A stretch of 46,051 nucleotides of DNA from Eubacterium sp. CAG:251 (GCA_000436835.1 FR889133.1:1-46051), one strand, 5' to 3'. Numbered from the stretch's first letter, positions 31,667 to 40,710 are shown. Translations and numbers: made by a program. Notes: generated by a model from the sequence alone, not told the origin.

Positions 31667-32802
31667 TGCTCTGCCTCCCAAACATTTTCAATAACGCCTT
31701 GCAAAAACTCGCTTTGTTCCTTGCTCATATCACTGCCGTTTTGCTTAAAATAAAGTTCGCCGAAAATTTCCGTCGGTGATTTTTCCTTAACATTTTCAAC
31801 ACTTTCAACTGTAAGCGCACTTCTCGTTCGGGTGTTGTTATAATCAAGCTTCATAATATTTGTATAAACGCACCTAAGCTTTGAAAGTGCGTCAACAACA
31901 TCGTTTTCGTCAGTCAAAGTGATATGATAATAGTCCTCTTTGTGATTTAATTTTTCATAATAATCTTTACTCATAAGTTCGTCATAGCTGCCTTCAATTT
32001 CAACCAAATCACGCTTGGGAATAAGCGGAATAAGCTTTATTTGAACATTCCCCTTTTCGCCCATTTCAACAACCGTAACACTTTTCTTATGCCTGCATTC
32101 CGAAAATGAATATTTAAGCGGAGTACCCGAATATCTGACAGTATCTCTTATAAGCTTTTGCGGTGAATGAATATGTCCGAGTGCGACATAATCGAATTTA
32201 TCATAAACTGCGACATCAACATTATCCGTACCGCCTAAACTGATTTCTTCGCTGTCGCACTTGATTGCACCTGTAACAAATTGATGAGAGATAATAATAT
32301 TTCTCTTGCTTTCGTCAACGTCCATTTTGGAAATTGCCGCAGCAATTGCATCGGTATATCCGTTTATTTCCTCATCAGGAAATGCCTGCCTGACATTAAC
32401 AGGTTTAATAAACGGAAGCATAAATATATTCACTTCTCCCCACTCGTCTTTAAGCGTATGCTTTTGAATAGTGCCGTCATAAACGGGAGAGATAAAAATA
32501 TTTGCCCTTTCCATAATTCTTGAGCCGAATGAAAGTCGCTCGGCGCTGTCGTGATTGCCGCTGATAATAAAGGCGGAAAGGGGCATATCGGAAAGCCTGA
32601 AAATAAACTCATCAAGCATTTTGACCGCCTCACCGGACGGTTGAGATTTATCGTAAACATCGCCTGCGATAAGCACTGCGTCAGGCTTTTCCTGCTCGAT
32701 TATTTCAAGAATTTTAAGTAAAATATATCTTTGCTCCTCAAGCATTGAAAACTCGTTTACTCGCTTGCCGATATGCAAATCCGAAAGATGAATAAATTTC
32801 AT
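31663..32802 (-). CDS. sbcD: SbcD nuclease subunit
   Basis: 379 residues. Mre11-type metallophosphoesterase: DLHIGK (His10), AGDVYD, GNHD and ALGHIHSPQ supply the metal ligands. A C-terminal capping domain follows. First gene of the sbcDC operon; GGGGTGA lies about 7 bases before the ATG. It provides the 3'-5' exonuclease and endonuclease activity, regulated by ATP binding to SbcC. Confidence 0.95.
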   Translation of the reverse strand: MKFIHLSDLHIGKRVNEFSMLEEQRYILLKILEIIEQEKPDAVLIAGDVYDKSQPSGEAVKMLDEFIFRLSDMPLSAFIISGNHDSAERLSFGSRIMERANIFISPVYDGTIQKHTLKDEWGEVNIFMLPFIKPVNVRQAFPDEEINGYTDAIAAAISKMDVDESKRNIIISHQFVTGAIKCDSEEISLGGTDNVDVAVYDKFDYVALGHIHSPQKLIRDTVRYSGTPLKYSFSECRHKKSVTVVEMGEKGNVQIKLIPLIPKRDLVEIEGSYDELMSKDYYEKLNHKEDYYHITLTDENDVVDALSKLRCVYTNIMKLDYNNTRTRSALTVESVENVKEKSPTEIFGELYFKQNGSDMSKEQSEFLQGVIENVWEAEQ

Positions 32803-32925
32803 ATCATCACCCCGTTTAAATTGATAATTTAATTATATATCAAATCAATATAAAAGTCGAACATAATTTTTAAACCGACGATATTCACTTTTTATAGTAC
32901 AAAATAATAAAAAATGTAAATACGC

Positions 32926-32954
32926 TTGCAATAATATATAAAAATAAGTATTAT
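32926..32954 (+). promoter_or_regulatory. Promoter of the lacto-N-biose cassette
   Basis: TTGCAA (32926-32931), 17 bp, TATTAT (32949-32954). The first start codon is 45 bp further on. No operator palindrome is obvious. Confidence 0.5.
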
Positions 32955-32998
32955 ATAACAAATGACACAAAATTCACTTTTTTTAAAGGAGAATGGCT

Positions 32999-33451
32999 AT
33001 GAATACATTTCTTTTTGAAAATGAAGAAGAAAAAAAGTATGCTCTTGCCTGCCTTGCATTCTCTAAATCACTCAATCTGATTGATGACGACAGCCTTGAA
33101 GGAGTAAAAAAGAGATGCGACGCTGAAAACGAAAAAAGAAAAGCACAGCTTGAAAACGGTGAAACCGTATACGGTCTTACTCATTTTTCATATCCGGCTT
33201 TTCTTAATTTTGAGCTTACAAGATTAAAGCTTGACTTTGTAGGCGAAAGCGAAAAGGTAAAAAAAGCATATAATTTTACTGAAATCACAAGAAAGCAAAT
33301 GAAAGCTTATTATAAGGAAAACAAGGACCTTTTCACAAGGTACAATAATGACCGATTTTTCATTTTTGAAGTTAAAACGGTTATTTATAAAAAGATAAGG
33401 GAGGCGCAGTACGATGAAGAAATCAACAACATACTTTGTAAGCTCGCTTAA
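32999..33451 (+). CDS. Small helical partner protein of the GH136-like enzyme (putative)
   Basis: About 150 residues. I choose the ATG at 32999 because AAGGAG ends 7 bases before it; the ATG at 32993 would be too close. The protein is charged, mostly helical and lacks a signal peptide. Its C-terminal third (ITRKQMKAYYKENKDLFTRY) resembles helices of SurA/PrsA-type chaperones. The gene overlaps the beta-helix gene by 38 bp in another frame. In the two-gene lacto-N-biosidase of Eubacterium ramulus, as I recall, a small helical subunit precedes and is required by the catalytic beta-helix; Bifidobacterium longum uses the chaperone LnbY. The same role is inferred here from position, size and fold, not from sequence identity. 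Confidence 0.55.
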   Translation: MNTFLFENEEEKKYALACLAFSKSLNLIDDDSLEGVKKRCDAENEKRKAQLENGETVYGLTHFSYPAFLNFELTRLKLDFVGESEKVKKAYNFTEITRKQMKAYYKENKDLFTRYNNDRFFIFEVKTVIYKKIREAQYDEEINNILCKLA

Positions 33452-34706
33452 CGGCAATGACGAAAATGACGGTTTAAGCGAAAGCACTGCGTTTAAAAGC
33501 CTTAATAAAATAAACGAGATTGAGCTTGCACCCGGTGACAAGGTATTCCTTTTAAAAGGTTCTGTTTTTGAAAATGAATTTTTACATTTGAAAAACTGCG
33601 GCGATATAAACGCTGATATGATTGAAATTACGTCCTACGGCGACAACGGCGATTTGCCGAAAATCAACACTAACGGCAAAGGCGTTTGGTATCAGGACTA
33701 CGGCAACGAACTCGACTTTGGCGGTCACGTATATAAAGGCAACGTTTCTTCAGCAATTCTTCTTTATGACGTTGAAAATATACTTATTAAAGATATTGAA
33801 ATAACAAATAAAGAAAAATTCAAGGATATGGAAAGCTACTGCGCCGCAGACAAGATGGACAGAACAGGCGTTGCCGCAGTTGCAAAAAACAGAGGCACGC
33901 TTCATTCAATCACACTCGATAACCTTTTTATCCACGATATAAACGGCAATGTTTACAACAAGCATATGAACAACGGCGGTATTTATATGACCTGCTTTAA
34001 GCCTGATGGTGAAGAAAAAACAGGTGTTGCAAGATATGACGGAGTAACAGTCGAAAACTGCTTTGTTAAAAATGTCAGCCGTTGGGGCATTGCAGTCGGC
34101 TATTCATACCGTCACAAGGATTTTGCAACCAAAGAGCTTAGTGAGGAAACATTCAAGAAATACGGCAATGAAAACATTACACTTAAAAACAACTATGTTA
34201 AATTTGCCGGCGGTGACGCTATAACTCCTATGTACGCTTTAAATCCTTTAGTTGAGCATAATGTTGCGGACTCCTGTGCAACTGAAATGAACGACAGATA
34301 TTATAAATATCCAAAAAAGCGTGCAGGCAAGGTTGCCGCAGCGATTTGGCCGTGGAAATGCAAGAATGCACTTTTAAGATATAATGACGTTGTTGATACA
34401 AAGCTTAATCAAGACGGTATGGCTTATGATGCAGACTCAGGTGACGGCACAAAATATGAATACAACTATTCACGCCTTAACGAAGGCGGCTGTATGATGT
34501 TTTGCTTGCAGGAGGCAGTACACAACACATTTGAAAACAATTTAAGCTTCGATGACTTAAGCGGAACAATGACGCCGGCAAGCAATCCCGACGCTTATGT
34601 TGCAAACAATACATTTTATGTAAGAGAGGGCGTTCCTTTTGTAAGAAAGAGAATGCACGGCAAAATGACACTTAAAAACAATAAAATAATCAAAATCAAA
34701 AAATAA
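33414..34706 (+). CDS. Right-handed beta-helix glycosidase, GH136 lacto-N-biosidase-like
   Basis: 430 residues, no signal peptide. Starts with the TTYFVSSLNGNDENDGLSE strand typical of parallel beta-helix enzymes and continues in regular coils. Motifs shared, to my recollection, with GH136 proteins: MDRTGVA, YNKHMNNGG, RWGIAVGYSY, DGMAYDADSGDG, PASNPDAY and NNTFYVREGVPFVR. Asp334 and Asp341 are 7 residues apart, like the catalytic pair Asp411/Asp418 of B. longum LnbX. GH136 enzymes release lacto-N-biose from lacto-N-tetraose and related chains. GGGAGG precedes the ATG by about 9 bases. The GH112 phosphorylase 17 bp downstream would consume that product, which supports the call. Confidence 0.72.
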   Translation: MKKSTTYFVSSLNGNDENDGLSESTAFKSLNKINEIELAPGDKVFLLKGSVFENEFLHLKNCGDINADMIEITSYGDNGDLPKINTNGKGVWYQDYGNELDFGGHVYKGNVSSAILLYDVENILIKDIEITNKEKFKDMESYCAADKMDRTGVAAVAKNRGTLHSITLDNLFIHDINGNVYNKHMNNGGIYMTCFKPDGEEKTGVARYDGVTVENCFVKNVSRWGIAVGYSYRHKDFATKELSEETFKKYGNENITLKNNYVKFAGGDAITPMYALNPLVEHNVADSCATEMNDRYYKYPKKRAGKVAAAIWPWKCKNALLRYNDVVDTKLNQDGMAYDADSGDGTKYEYNYSRLNEGGCMMFCLQEAVHNTFENNLSFDDLSGTMTPASNPDAYVANNTFYVREGVPFVRKRMHGKMTLKNNKIIKIKK

Positions 34707-34723
34707 CAATTCGGAGGTAAAAT

Positions 34724-36916
34724 ATGGCAAAAAGCAAAGGCAGAGTAACAATTCCGACAGATATGGACGTTGTCAAAGAAACTCTTGAAATAATGAACGA
34801 ATGGGGTGCAGACGCAATACGTGACTGCGACGGAACCGAATTTCCGCAAGAACTTCGTGACACAGGTGCAAAGGTTTATGCAACCTATTACACAACAAGA
34901 AAGGACAATGCTTGGGCAAAGGCAAATCCCGATGAAATTCAGCAGATGTATATTATGACTAAATTTCACACCGCTACAAGCGACACCCTTTCAATTCATC
35001 TTATGGATAATCTTTATCCTGATATGCTTAAAGTAAATAACCGTGACGATATCACAAGATGGTGGGAGGTTATTGACAGAACTACGGGTGAAGTAGTTGC
35101 ACCGACTTCTTGGGATTATGACGAGAAAAGCGGCAACGTTACTATTAATAACTGTACTCCTTTCCATGAATATACGGTTAGTTTTCTTGCTTACATTATG
35201 TGGGATCCGGTACATATGTATAATGCGGTGGTAAATAAATGGAACGTTGAGCCGCAGATAACATTTGACGTTCGTCAGCCGAAAACAAGAGCACATTCGC
35301 TTGAAAGGCTTCGCAAATTTCTTGACACCCATGAGTATGTTGACGTTGTAAGATTTACAACATTTTTCCATCAGTTCACATTGATTTTTGATGAGCTTGC
35401 AAGGGAGAAGTTTGTTGATTGGTTCGGCTACAGCGCATCGGTAAGCCCATATATTCTTGAGCAGTTTGAGAAAGAGGTCGGCTACAAATTCCGCCCCGAA
35501 TTTATCATTGACCAAGGATATATGAACAATACATACAGAATTCCGTCAAAGGAATTTAAAGATTTTCAGGCTTTCCAAAGAAGAGAAGTTGCCGCACTTG
35601 CCAAGGAAATGGTTGACATTGTTCACGAATACGGCAAAGAAGCTATGATGTTTATGGGCGACCATTGGATTGGAATGGAGCCGTTTATGGACGAGTTTGC
35701 CTCAATCGGGCTTGATGCTGTTGTAGGCAGTGTCGGCAACGGCGCAACGCTTCGTCTTTTCAGCGATATTAAAAATGTTAAATACACGGAAGGCAGATTT
35801 TTACCTTACTTCTTCCCTGACGTTTTCTGCGAAGGCGGCGACCCTATCAAGGAGGCAAAGGTCAATTGGGTAACTGCAAGACGTGCTATTTTAAGAAGCC
35901 CTATTCAGCGTATCGGATACGGCGGATACCTTAAGCTTGCGCTTCAGTTCCCAGATTTCGTTGAATATATCAAATCTGTTTGTGATGAATTCAGAACTCT
36001 TTATGACAACATTCAGGGCGTTACTCCTTATTGTGTAAAGAAAGTTGCAGTCCTCAACTGCTGGGGCAAAATGCGTGCTTGGTCTAACCATATGGTGCAC
36101 CACGGTCTTTATTACAGGCAAAACTATTCATACTTTGGTGTCATTGAGGCATTGAGCGGTGCTCCGTTTGACGTTTCATTCATCAGCTTTGACGATATTA
36201 AAAAAGACAAAAATTTGCTTGATAATTTCGACGTTATCATCAATGTCGGCGATGCAGATACAGCGCAAGGCGGAGGAGAATATTGGGTAGACGAGGAAAT
36301 CATCACCGCAGTCAAGAAATTTGTTTATAACGGCGGCGGCTTTATCGGTGTCGGCGAGCCGGCTACTCATCAATGGCAGGGCAAGTTCTTCCAGCTTGAC
36401 GATATTTTGGGCGTTGAAAGAGAAAACGGACTTACTCTCAACACCCGTCGCTACAACACTGAGGAACACCGCAACCACTTTATTCTTGAGGATACAAACG
36501 GCGGCAACATCGATTTCGGCGAGGGTAAGAAAAATATTGTTGCACTTGAAGGAACAACAGTTCTTGTTCAAAATGCCACAGAGCTTCCGTTTGCAGTTCG
36601 TCACGCAGAAGAGGTTCAAATGGCAGTTAAGCAATTCGGCAAAGGCAGAGGTGTTTACATTAGCGGCCTTCCTTACAGCTTTGAAAACAGCCGTGTACTT
36701 TACAGGGCAGTTCTTTGGAGCGCAAATTCTGAAAACGAGCTTCACAAGTGGTATTCAACAAACTACAATGTTGAGGTTCACGCTTATGTTAAAAACGGCA
36801 AATATTGCGTAGTAAACAACACTTACGAGCCGCAGGATACAACAGTTTATATCGGCGACGGCTCATCATTTGACCTTCATTTAAATTCAAACGAAATCAA
36901 GTGGTACGAAATATAA
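34724..36916 (+). CDS. lnpA: GH112 phosphorylase (1,3-beta-galactosyl-N-acetylhexosamine)
   Basis: 730 residues, cytoplasmic. Phosphorolyses lacto-N-biose or galacto-N-biose to galactose-1-phosphate and GlcNAc or GalNAc. The N-terminal GRVTIPTD...WGADAIRDCDGTE stretch and GDHWIG with Asp313 match the family; Asp313 has the same number as the catalytic Asp of the Bifidobacterium enzyme. A Rossmann-like trimer domain and C-terminal beta domain follow. GH112 also contains galactosyl-rhamnose phosphorylases; the GH136-like neighbour favours lacto-N-biose. GGAGG precedes the ATG. No galT, galE, GlcNAc kinase or transporter is adjacent, so downstream steps are encoded elsewhere. Confidence 0.9.
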   Translation: MAKSKGRVTIPTDMDVVKETLEIMNEWGADAIRDCDGTEFPQELRDTGAKVYATYYTTRKDNAWAKANPDEIQQMYIMTKFHTATSDTLSIHLMDNLYPDMLKVNNRDDITRWWEVIDRTTGEVVAPTSWDYDEKSGNVTINNCTPFHEYTVSFLAYIMWDPVHMYNAVVNKWNVEPQITFDVRQPKTRAHSLERLRKFLDTHEYVDVVRFTTFFHQFTLIFDELAREKFVDWFGYSASVSPYILEQFEKEVGYKFRPEFIIDQGYMNNTYRIPSKEFKDFQAFQRREVAALAKEMVDIVHEYGKEAMMFMGDHWIGMEPFMDEFASIGLDAVVGSVGNGATLRLFSDIKNVKYTEGRFLPYFFPDVFCEGGDPIKEAKVNWVTARRAILRSPIQRIGYGGYLKLALQFPDFVEYIKSVCDEFRTLYDNIQGVTPYCVKKVAVLNCWGKMRAWSNHMVHHGLYYRQNYSYFGVIEALSGAPFDVSFISFDDIKKDKNLLDNFDVIINVGDADTAQGGGEYWVDEEIITAVKKFVYNGGGFIGVGEPATHQWQGKFFQLDDILGVERENGLTLNTRRYNTEEHRNHFILEDTNGGNIDFGEGKKNIVALEGTTVLVQNATELPFAVRHAEEVQMAVKQFGKGRGVYISGLPYSFENSRVLYRAVLWSANSENELHKWYSTNYNVEVHAYVKNGKYCVVNNTYEPQDTTVYIGDGSSFDLHLNSNEIKWYEI

Positions 36917-36956
36917 TAAGACGTAAAAAACAGCTTTAGCTCTTAAGCATCAAAAA

Positions 36957-37007
36957 AAGGATTAGACATTCGTAAAACAATACGAATATCTAATCCTTAA
37001 TTTTTAT
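36957..37007. terminator. Bidirectional terminator between lnpA and cstA
   Basis: AAGGATTAGA / TCTAATCCTT outer stem plus TTCGTA / TACGAA inner stem; flanked by A-rich and T-rich runs. It serves two convergent genes. Confidence 0.85.
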
Positions 37008-37021
37008 TGAAATATTAAGAT

Positions 37022-38734
37022 TTATTCATTAACGATAGTTTTTTCAGTTTCTTCAACCTCGCTGCCCTTTTTGCTTCTTACATAACTCTTAAACGAATTA
37101 ACGGCAATAATAAGAGCAAGTGTTATAAGCAATACTGCAACCACAAGCTGAATTACGCTTGCAAAAATTTCCTGACCTGCAACAAGTGATTTAACAAGGC
37201 CTACTACACGCTGAATAAGAGCGGTAAATGTTACGCAAAGCATAATAATCATAGGCGGGAAAAGCATTTTATTGCTTCTGCCTGTTACCTTAAGGAATAC
37301 GCAAAGAGTGATAAGAACAAGTGCACTCAAAAGCTGGTTAGCCGAACCGAAAAGCGGCCAAATTGTTTGATAACCAATCTTTGTAAGAACAAAGCCGCAA
37401 GCAAGAGTAAAGATTGTTGAAAAATATGTGTTGCACAAAAGTTTTCTCCAAGGCTTTGCATTTTTCATATCGTCAACGCTGAACAATTCCTGGAAACTCA
37501 TTCTGCCTATACGTGCAACCGCATCAAGAGTTGTAAGTGCAAGAGCAGAAACACACATTGTCATAAATACTGTTGAGAAATGAACCGAAAGTCCCATCTT
37601 TTCAAAGAAACCTGCAACACCTCTTGAAAAGATTTGGAAAGGAGTACCCTCGGCAGGAATACCATTTTTAGCGGCAGCGCCTGCAACGCAAAGTGCAAGA
37701 ACAGCAAGCACACTTTCAAGAATCATTGCGCCGTAGCCGACCTTAAGCATATCCTTTTCATTAGCAATTGTTTTAGACGAAGTACCGGATGAAACAAGTG
37801 AATGGAATCCTGATACGGCACCGCAGGCAACTGTTACAAACAAAATAGGAAACATTGTGCCGAGTTGCTCATTTTTAAAGCCTGTAAATACAGGTAAATT
37901 CATTGTCGGATGACCGATGATAAGACCTAACGCAGCACCTGCAATCATACAAACAAACATAATAGTTGTCATATAGTCACGAGGCTGTTTCATAAGCCAA
38001 ATCGGCATAATTGCAGCAATAAAAATATATGCAAATACAATATAGCTCCAGCCGTCTTTGCCAAGAATGATAGGCACTTTCATTCCTATTGCAAACGAAA
38101 CTACAATAAATACAACGCCTAATACAAATTCTTTCCAGCCTGAGAAATTAAACTTCTTTTGAATAAGACCGAAAACAACTGCAAAAAGCATAAACATAAT
38201 CGATACCATACCTGCCGAGCCGTTTGTTGAAGCGGTTGCAAGCTTTGCGCCCGAAACAGCGTCAAATGCGGTGAATGTACCCGAAACCATATCGGCAAAT
38301 ACTGCGATAATCAAAAGTGAGAAAAGCCAACAGAAAAGCAGAAATAGTTTTCTGCCAAGCTTACCGATATACTTTTCAATAAGCATACCCATTGATTTAC
38401 CCTGATTTTTAACTGATGCGTAAAGTGCACCGAAATCTGTCACAGCACCGAAGAATACACCGCCGATAAGAATCCAAAGCAAAACAGGAAGCCAACCGAA
38501 CACAGCCGCCTGAATAGCACCTGTTACAGGGCCGGCACCGGCAATAGACGAAAACTGATGTGAAAATACCGTCCAACCGTTAGTCGGAACATAGTCCTTT
38601 CCGTCATTATACTTTACGGCAGGAGTTTCGGCTTTAGGATCAATACCCCATTTTTTAGCAATACGTCTGCCGTACAAGACATAGCCTAAACCGAGAACAA
38701 CAACAGCAATCAAAACAATTACAAGCGTGTTCAT
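37022..38734 (-). CDS. cstA: CstA-family transporter (peptide/pyruvate)
   Basis: 570 residues from the ATG at 38734; a longer frame upstream runs into the T-box terminator and is rejected. About 15-16 membrane helices. Landmarks are FSSIAGAGPVTGAIQAAVFGWLPVLLWI near the start, SGTSSKT, and LFGSANQLLSALVL near the end. CstA proteins import peptides in E. coli, and the close relative BtsT imports pyruvate. The T-box leader ties expression to an uncharged tRNA, which favours a peptide or amino-acid role. The ribosome site is weak (AGAAG). Confidence 0.92.
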   Translation of the reverse strand: MNTLVIVLIAVVVLGLGYVLYGRRIAKKWGIDPKAETPAVKYNDGKDYVPTNGWTVFSHQFSSIAGAGPVTGAIQAAVFGWLPVLLWILIGGVFFGAVTDFGALYASVKNQGKSMGMLIEKYIGKLGRKLFLLFCWLFSLLIIAVFADMVSGTFTAFDAVSGAKLATASTNGSAGMVSIMFMLFAVVFGLIQKKFNFSGWKEFVLGVVFIVVSFAIGMKVPIILGKDGWSYIVFAYIFIAAIMPIWLMKQPRDYMTTIMFVCMIAGAALGLIIGHPTMNLPVFTGFKNEQLGTMFPILFVTVACGAVSGFHSLVSSGTSSKTIANEKDMLKVGYGAMILESVLAVLALCVAGAAAKNGIPAEGTPFQIFSRGVAGFFEKMGLSVHFSTVFMTMCVSALALTTLDAVARIGRMSFQELFSVDDMKNAKPWRKLLCNTYFSTIFTLACGFVLTKIGYQTIWPLFGSANQLLSALVLITLCVFLKVTGRSNKMLFPPMIIMLCVTFTALIQRVVGLVKSLVAGQEIFASVIQLVVAVLLITLALIIAVNSFKSYVRSKKGSEVEETEKTIVNE

Positions 38735-38780
38735 AAATACATCTTCTTTCTTTATTATATTAGCAGTCAAGATGCCCAAC

Positions 38781-39085
38781 AAAAAAATAAACCTCCGCCA
38801 AGCAAAAACCGTTTCCGATTTTTTGCAAAGGCGAAGGCATAAACTTCTTATTTTCTTGCGCTTTCGTGTTACCACTTTGCTTGCCGACAAAATGTCGACC
38901 GCTCAACCGTCGTCAAATATCAAAGATATTAACAGCGACTCATATAACGGTGAGAACCGGTTTCAGTTACTCGTTTTCTTTCGCTGAAACTGCTTGCAGG
39001 TGAGGGCAAAAACGTTCCTTGTTGCTGTCTTGCACAACCGACAACTTTCTGTAAACGGTGTACGCAAAGTCATTTCCTGTTCATT
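38781..39085 (-). promoter_or_regulatory. T-box riboswitch upstream of cstA
   Basis: Read on the minus strand, the leader begins with a stem I (AGGAAATGACTTTGCG ... ACCTGCAAGC) whose distal part has the AGTTGTCGGTTGTGCAAGAC element. A hairpin GTTTCAG/CTGAAAC with GAGTAACTG, a stem II/III region (GGTTCTCACCGTTA), and the T-box AAGTGGTAACACG (38877-38865) follow. A long terminator (CCTTCGCC / GGCGGAGG with an inner GCAAAAA/TTTTTGC stem, then T-rich) closes it at 38838-38781. The TGGT in the antiterminator bulge implies a tRNA ending ACCA, i.e. discriminator A. I could not place the specifier codon with confidence; it lies near GGAACGTTTTTGCC. Confidence 0.88.
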
Positions 39086-39112
39086 GCATTTGACTGTTTA
39101 ATTTATGAATTA

Positions 39113-39141
39113 ATGGTAATACCAAAATTTTAATTTGTCAA
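39113..39141 (-). promoter_or_regulatory. Candidate promoter of the T-box/cstA transcript
   Basis: TTGACA (39141-39136), 17 bp, TACCAT (39118-39113) on the minus strand. A second TTGACA lies about 23 bp further upstream. The -10 box is poor, so the assignment is tentative. Confidence 0.4.
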
Positions 39142-39264
39142 ATGCTTTACGCTAATTTTGTCAACTTGAACAAATAGCAACTTTTATAAAAGTCCTCGTT
39201 TGTATATTTTTGAACATTTTGTAAACGAACACTAAACACATAATATACACAAGTCGATTTTATT

Positions 39265-40041
39265 TTACATTGAATTACGCATTGAAAGATTGATTTTATC
39301 GGTAATCATTGCTATAAATTCCGAATTTGTCGGCTTGCCACGTTCCGACTGAATTGTATAACCGAAGTATGATGACAAAACATCAACATCGCCTCTGTCC
39401 CAAGCGACCTCAATTGCATGGCGAATTGCTCTTTCAACACGTGAGGAAGTCGTTTTATATTTCTTTGCAACGCTTGGATAAAGAATTTTAGTAACAGATG
39501 AAAGCATTTCGCTGTCGTCAAGGCAATATTTTATAGCCGTTCTCAAATAATGATAGCCTTTGATATGTGCCGGCACGCCGATTTGCCTCATAATATCTGA
39601 AATCACAACATCCATATCCTGTTCAAACATCGCTCTGCCCTTTTGAATTTCAGCCTTATGTTCATTCTTCCATGCAGTTAAGCGAGTAATTCTTTTTGCA
39701 ACCTGAGCAGGCAAAATCGGCTTTATAAAGAAATAATCTGCTCCCAAAGACATTGTCTGTTTTTCAAGTTCTTCACTACTGATTGTTGACAAAACAGCAA
39801 TTATCGGCTTTTCAACAGTATGGGTTTGATAGTACTCAAGCACATCGACTGCATCTTCATTAGTCATAAAAACATCCATCAAAATAACGTCAAACTTCTG
39901 CTTTGCTATAGCATCAAACACCTTAGCACCGTCATTTTCCATCGTTGAAACTTCGTAGCCCTGCGTTTCCAACTCTTTTTGACACTGTGTGGCAAATTGA
40001 TTTGAATTATCTGCAATGAGCACTTTTAATTTCTTTTCCAT
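39265..40041 (-). CDS. spo0A: Spo0A sporulation master regulator
   Basis: 258 residues. Receiver domain with phospho-acceptor Asp56 (DVILMDVFMT), Thr/Ser in VLSTIS and Lys in FIKPI. The Spo0A effector domain covers about 145-258, with VPAHIKGYHYLRTAI, SRVERAIRHAIEVAWDRG and GKPTNSEFIAM, the highly conserved recognition helix. Phosphorylated Spo0A commits cells to sporulation. The acidic pocket reads IADNSNQF where most Spo0A proteins have ADDN-x-E-F, so one magnesium-binding Asp is Asn12 here. spoIVB, its usual upstream neighbour, is absent. Monocistronic. Confidence 0.95.
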   Translation of the reverse strand: MEKKLKVLIADNSNQFATQCQKELETQGYEVSTMENDGAKVFDAIAKQKFDVILMDVFMTNEDAVDVLEYYQTHTVEKPIIAVLSTISSEELEKQTMSLGADYFFIKPILPAQVAKRITRLTAWKNEHKAEIQKGRAMFEQDMDVVISDIMRQIGVPAHIKGYHYLRTAIKYCLDDSEMLSSVTKILYPSVAKKYKTTSSRVERAIRHAIEVAWDRGDVDVLSSYFGYTIQSERGKPTNSEFIAMITDKINLSMRNSM

Positions 40042-40234
40042 AATAAAAACTCCCTTTTTTTATTTCTTCCACATTTTATCACAAAACAAATCCAATTTCA
40101 ATAGTTTTTCTCCACTTTTTGTGATTTTTTTTCACGTTTTTACGACTGTTTATTATTCTTTTCAATGTTTTCTTCCTGTTTTCACCCATTTTTGACATTT
40201 TTTACATTAATTGTGAAATAAAACAAAATAATAA
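40042..40234. other. AT-rich spo0A upstream region
   Basis: About 190 bp without a gene. T-rich on the plus strand. I see no convincing 0A box (TGTCGAA) or -35/-10 pair that I would commit to. Confidence 0.5.
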
Positions 40235-40272
40235 AAGAGCTATCAGACTTTCAAAAAATCTGATAGCTCTTA
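40235..40272. repeat. Palindromic repeat AAGAGCTATCAGA family, copy 1
   Basis: Perfect 13-bp arms AAGAGCTATCAGA / TCTGATAGCTCTT with a 12-base loop, followed by AATCTTTC. Related copies lie at 41431-41463 and 45786-45820. It looks like a bidirectional terminator that has been multiplied. Confidence 0.9.
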
Positions 40273-40402
40273 ATCTTTCTCCTTTATTATGTCTATATAA
40301 CATTTTAGCATATTTACAACATATTTTCAATTCGCAAATAAACCATAAAAGCCGTCAATTAAGGATCGAGTAATCTTTAAGCACAAATACAGCATAAACT
40401 CA

Positions 40403-40710
40403 ATGTATAAATCTTTAAAGAATCAAGAAGCGAATATTATGCGTTTCTAAAACAAATGGATATGCCAGACAAAGATTGACACCGTCTTGACATTGACAGC
40501 GTTATGCCGTATGATTGTATTAGATTGAATTATACATTAGCTGAACAATCCGAGAAATATCATAACGGCGACATCAACCGTGACGAATATGACAAGTGGC
40601 GTTACAATTATCCGAAGTATGATGAAGCTTCCGGTTTTGTGAAAGTACCATCACAAGAATTAAGCGAAGCAATTCTTGAAGCTTTCAAAGACAAACTGAA
40701 AAACGACTAA
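40403..40710 (+). pseudogene. Decayed gene remnant
   Basis: A coding-like stretch runs from ATG 40403 through a probable frameshift near 40420 (SRSEYYAFLKQMDMPDKD in the second frame) and a TGA at 40477, into an open 68-codon end (MPYDCIRLNYTLAEQSEK ... KDKLKND) that stops at 40710. The three parts read as one protein if the frameshift and stop are repaired. The 68-codon end has an ATG at 40504 but no ribosome site. I do not recognise the family; the YHNGDINRDEYDKWRYNYP stretch recalls small proteins of integrative elements. It lies between two copies of the AAGAGCTATCAGA repeat. Confidence 0.45.

Noticed and set aside
33414..33451. 38-bp overlap of the small protein and the beta-helix gene read as a sequencing frameshift in a single gene
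   Set aside because: The beta-helix gene has its own GGGAGG and ATG and begins at a natural domain start, and a two-gene form of this enzyme type is known. A frameshift cannot be fully excluded without re-sequencing.
38735..38890. N-terminal extension of cstA by 52 codons
   Set aside because: The extension is translated from the T-box terminator and antiterminator, is highly basic and has no membrane character; the ATG at 38734 begins a normal first helix.
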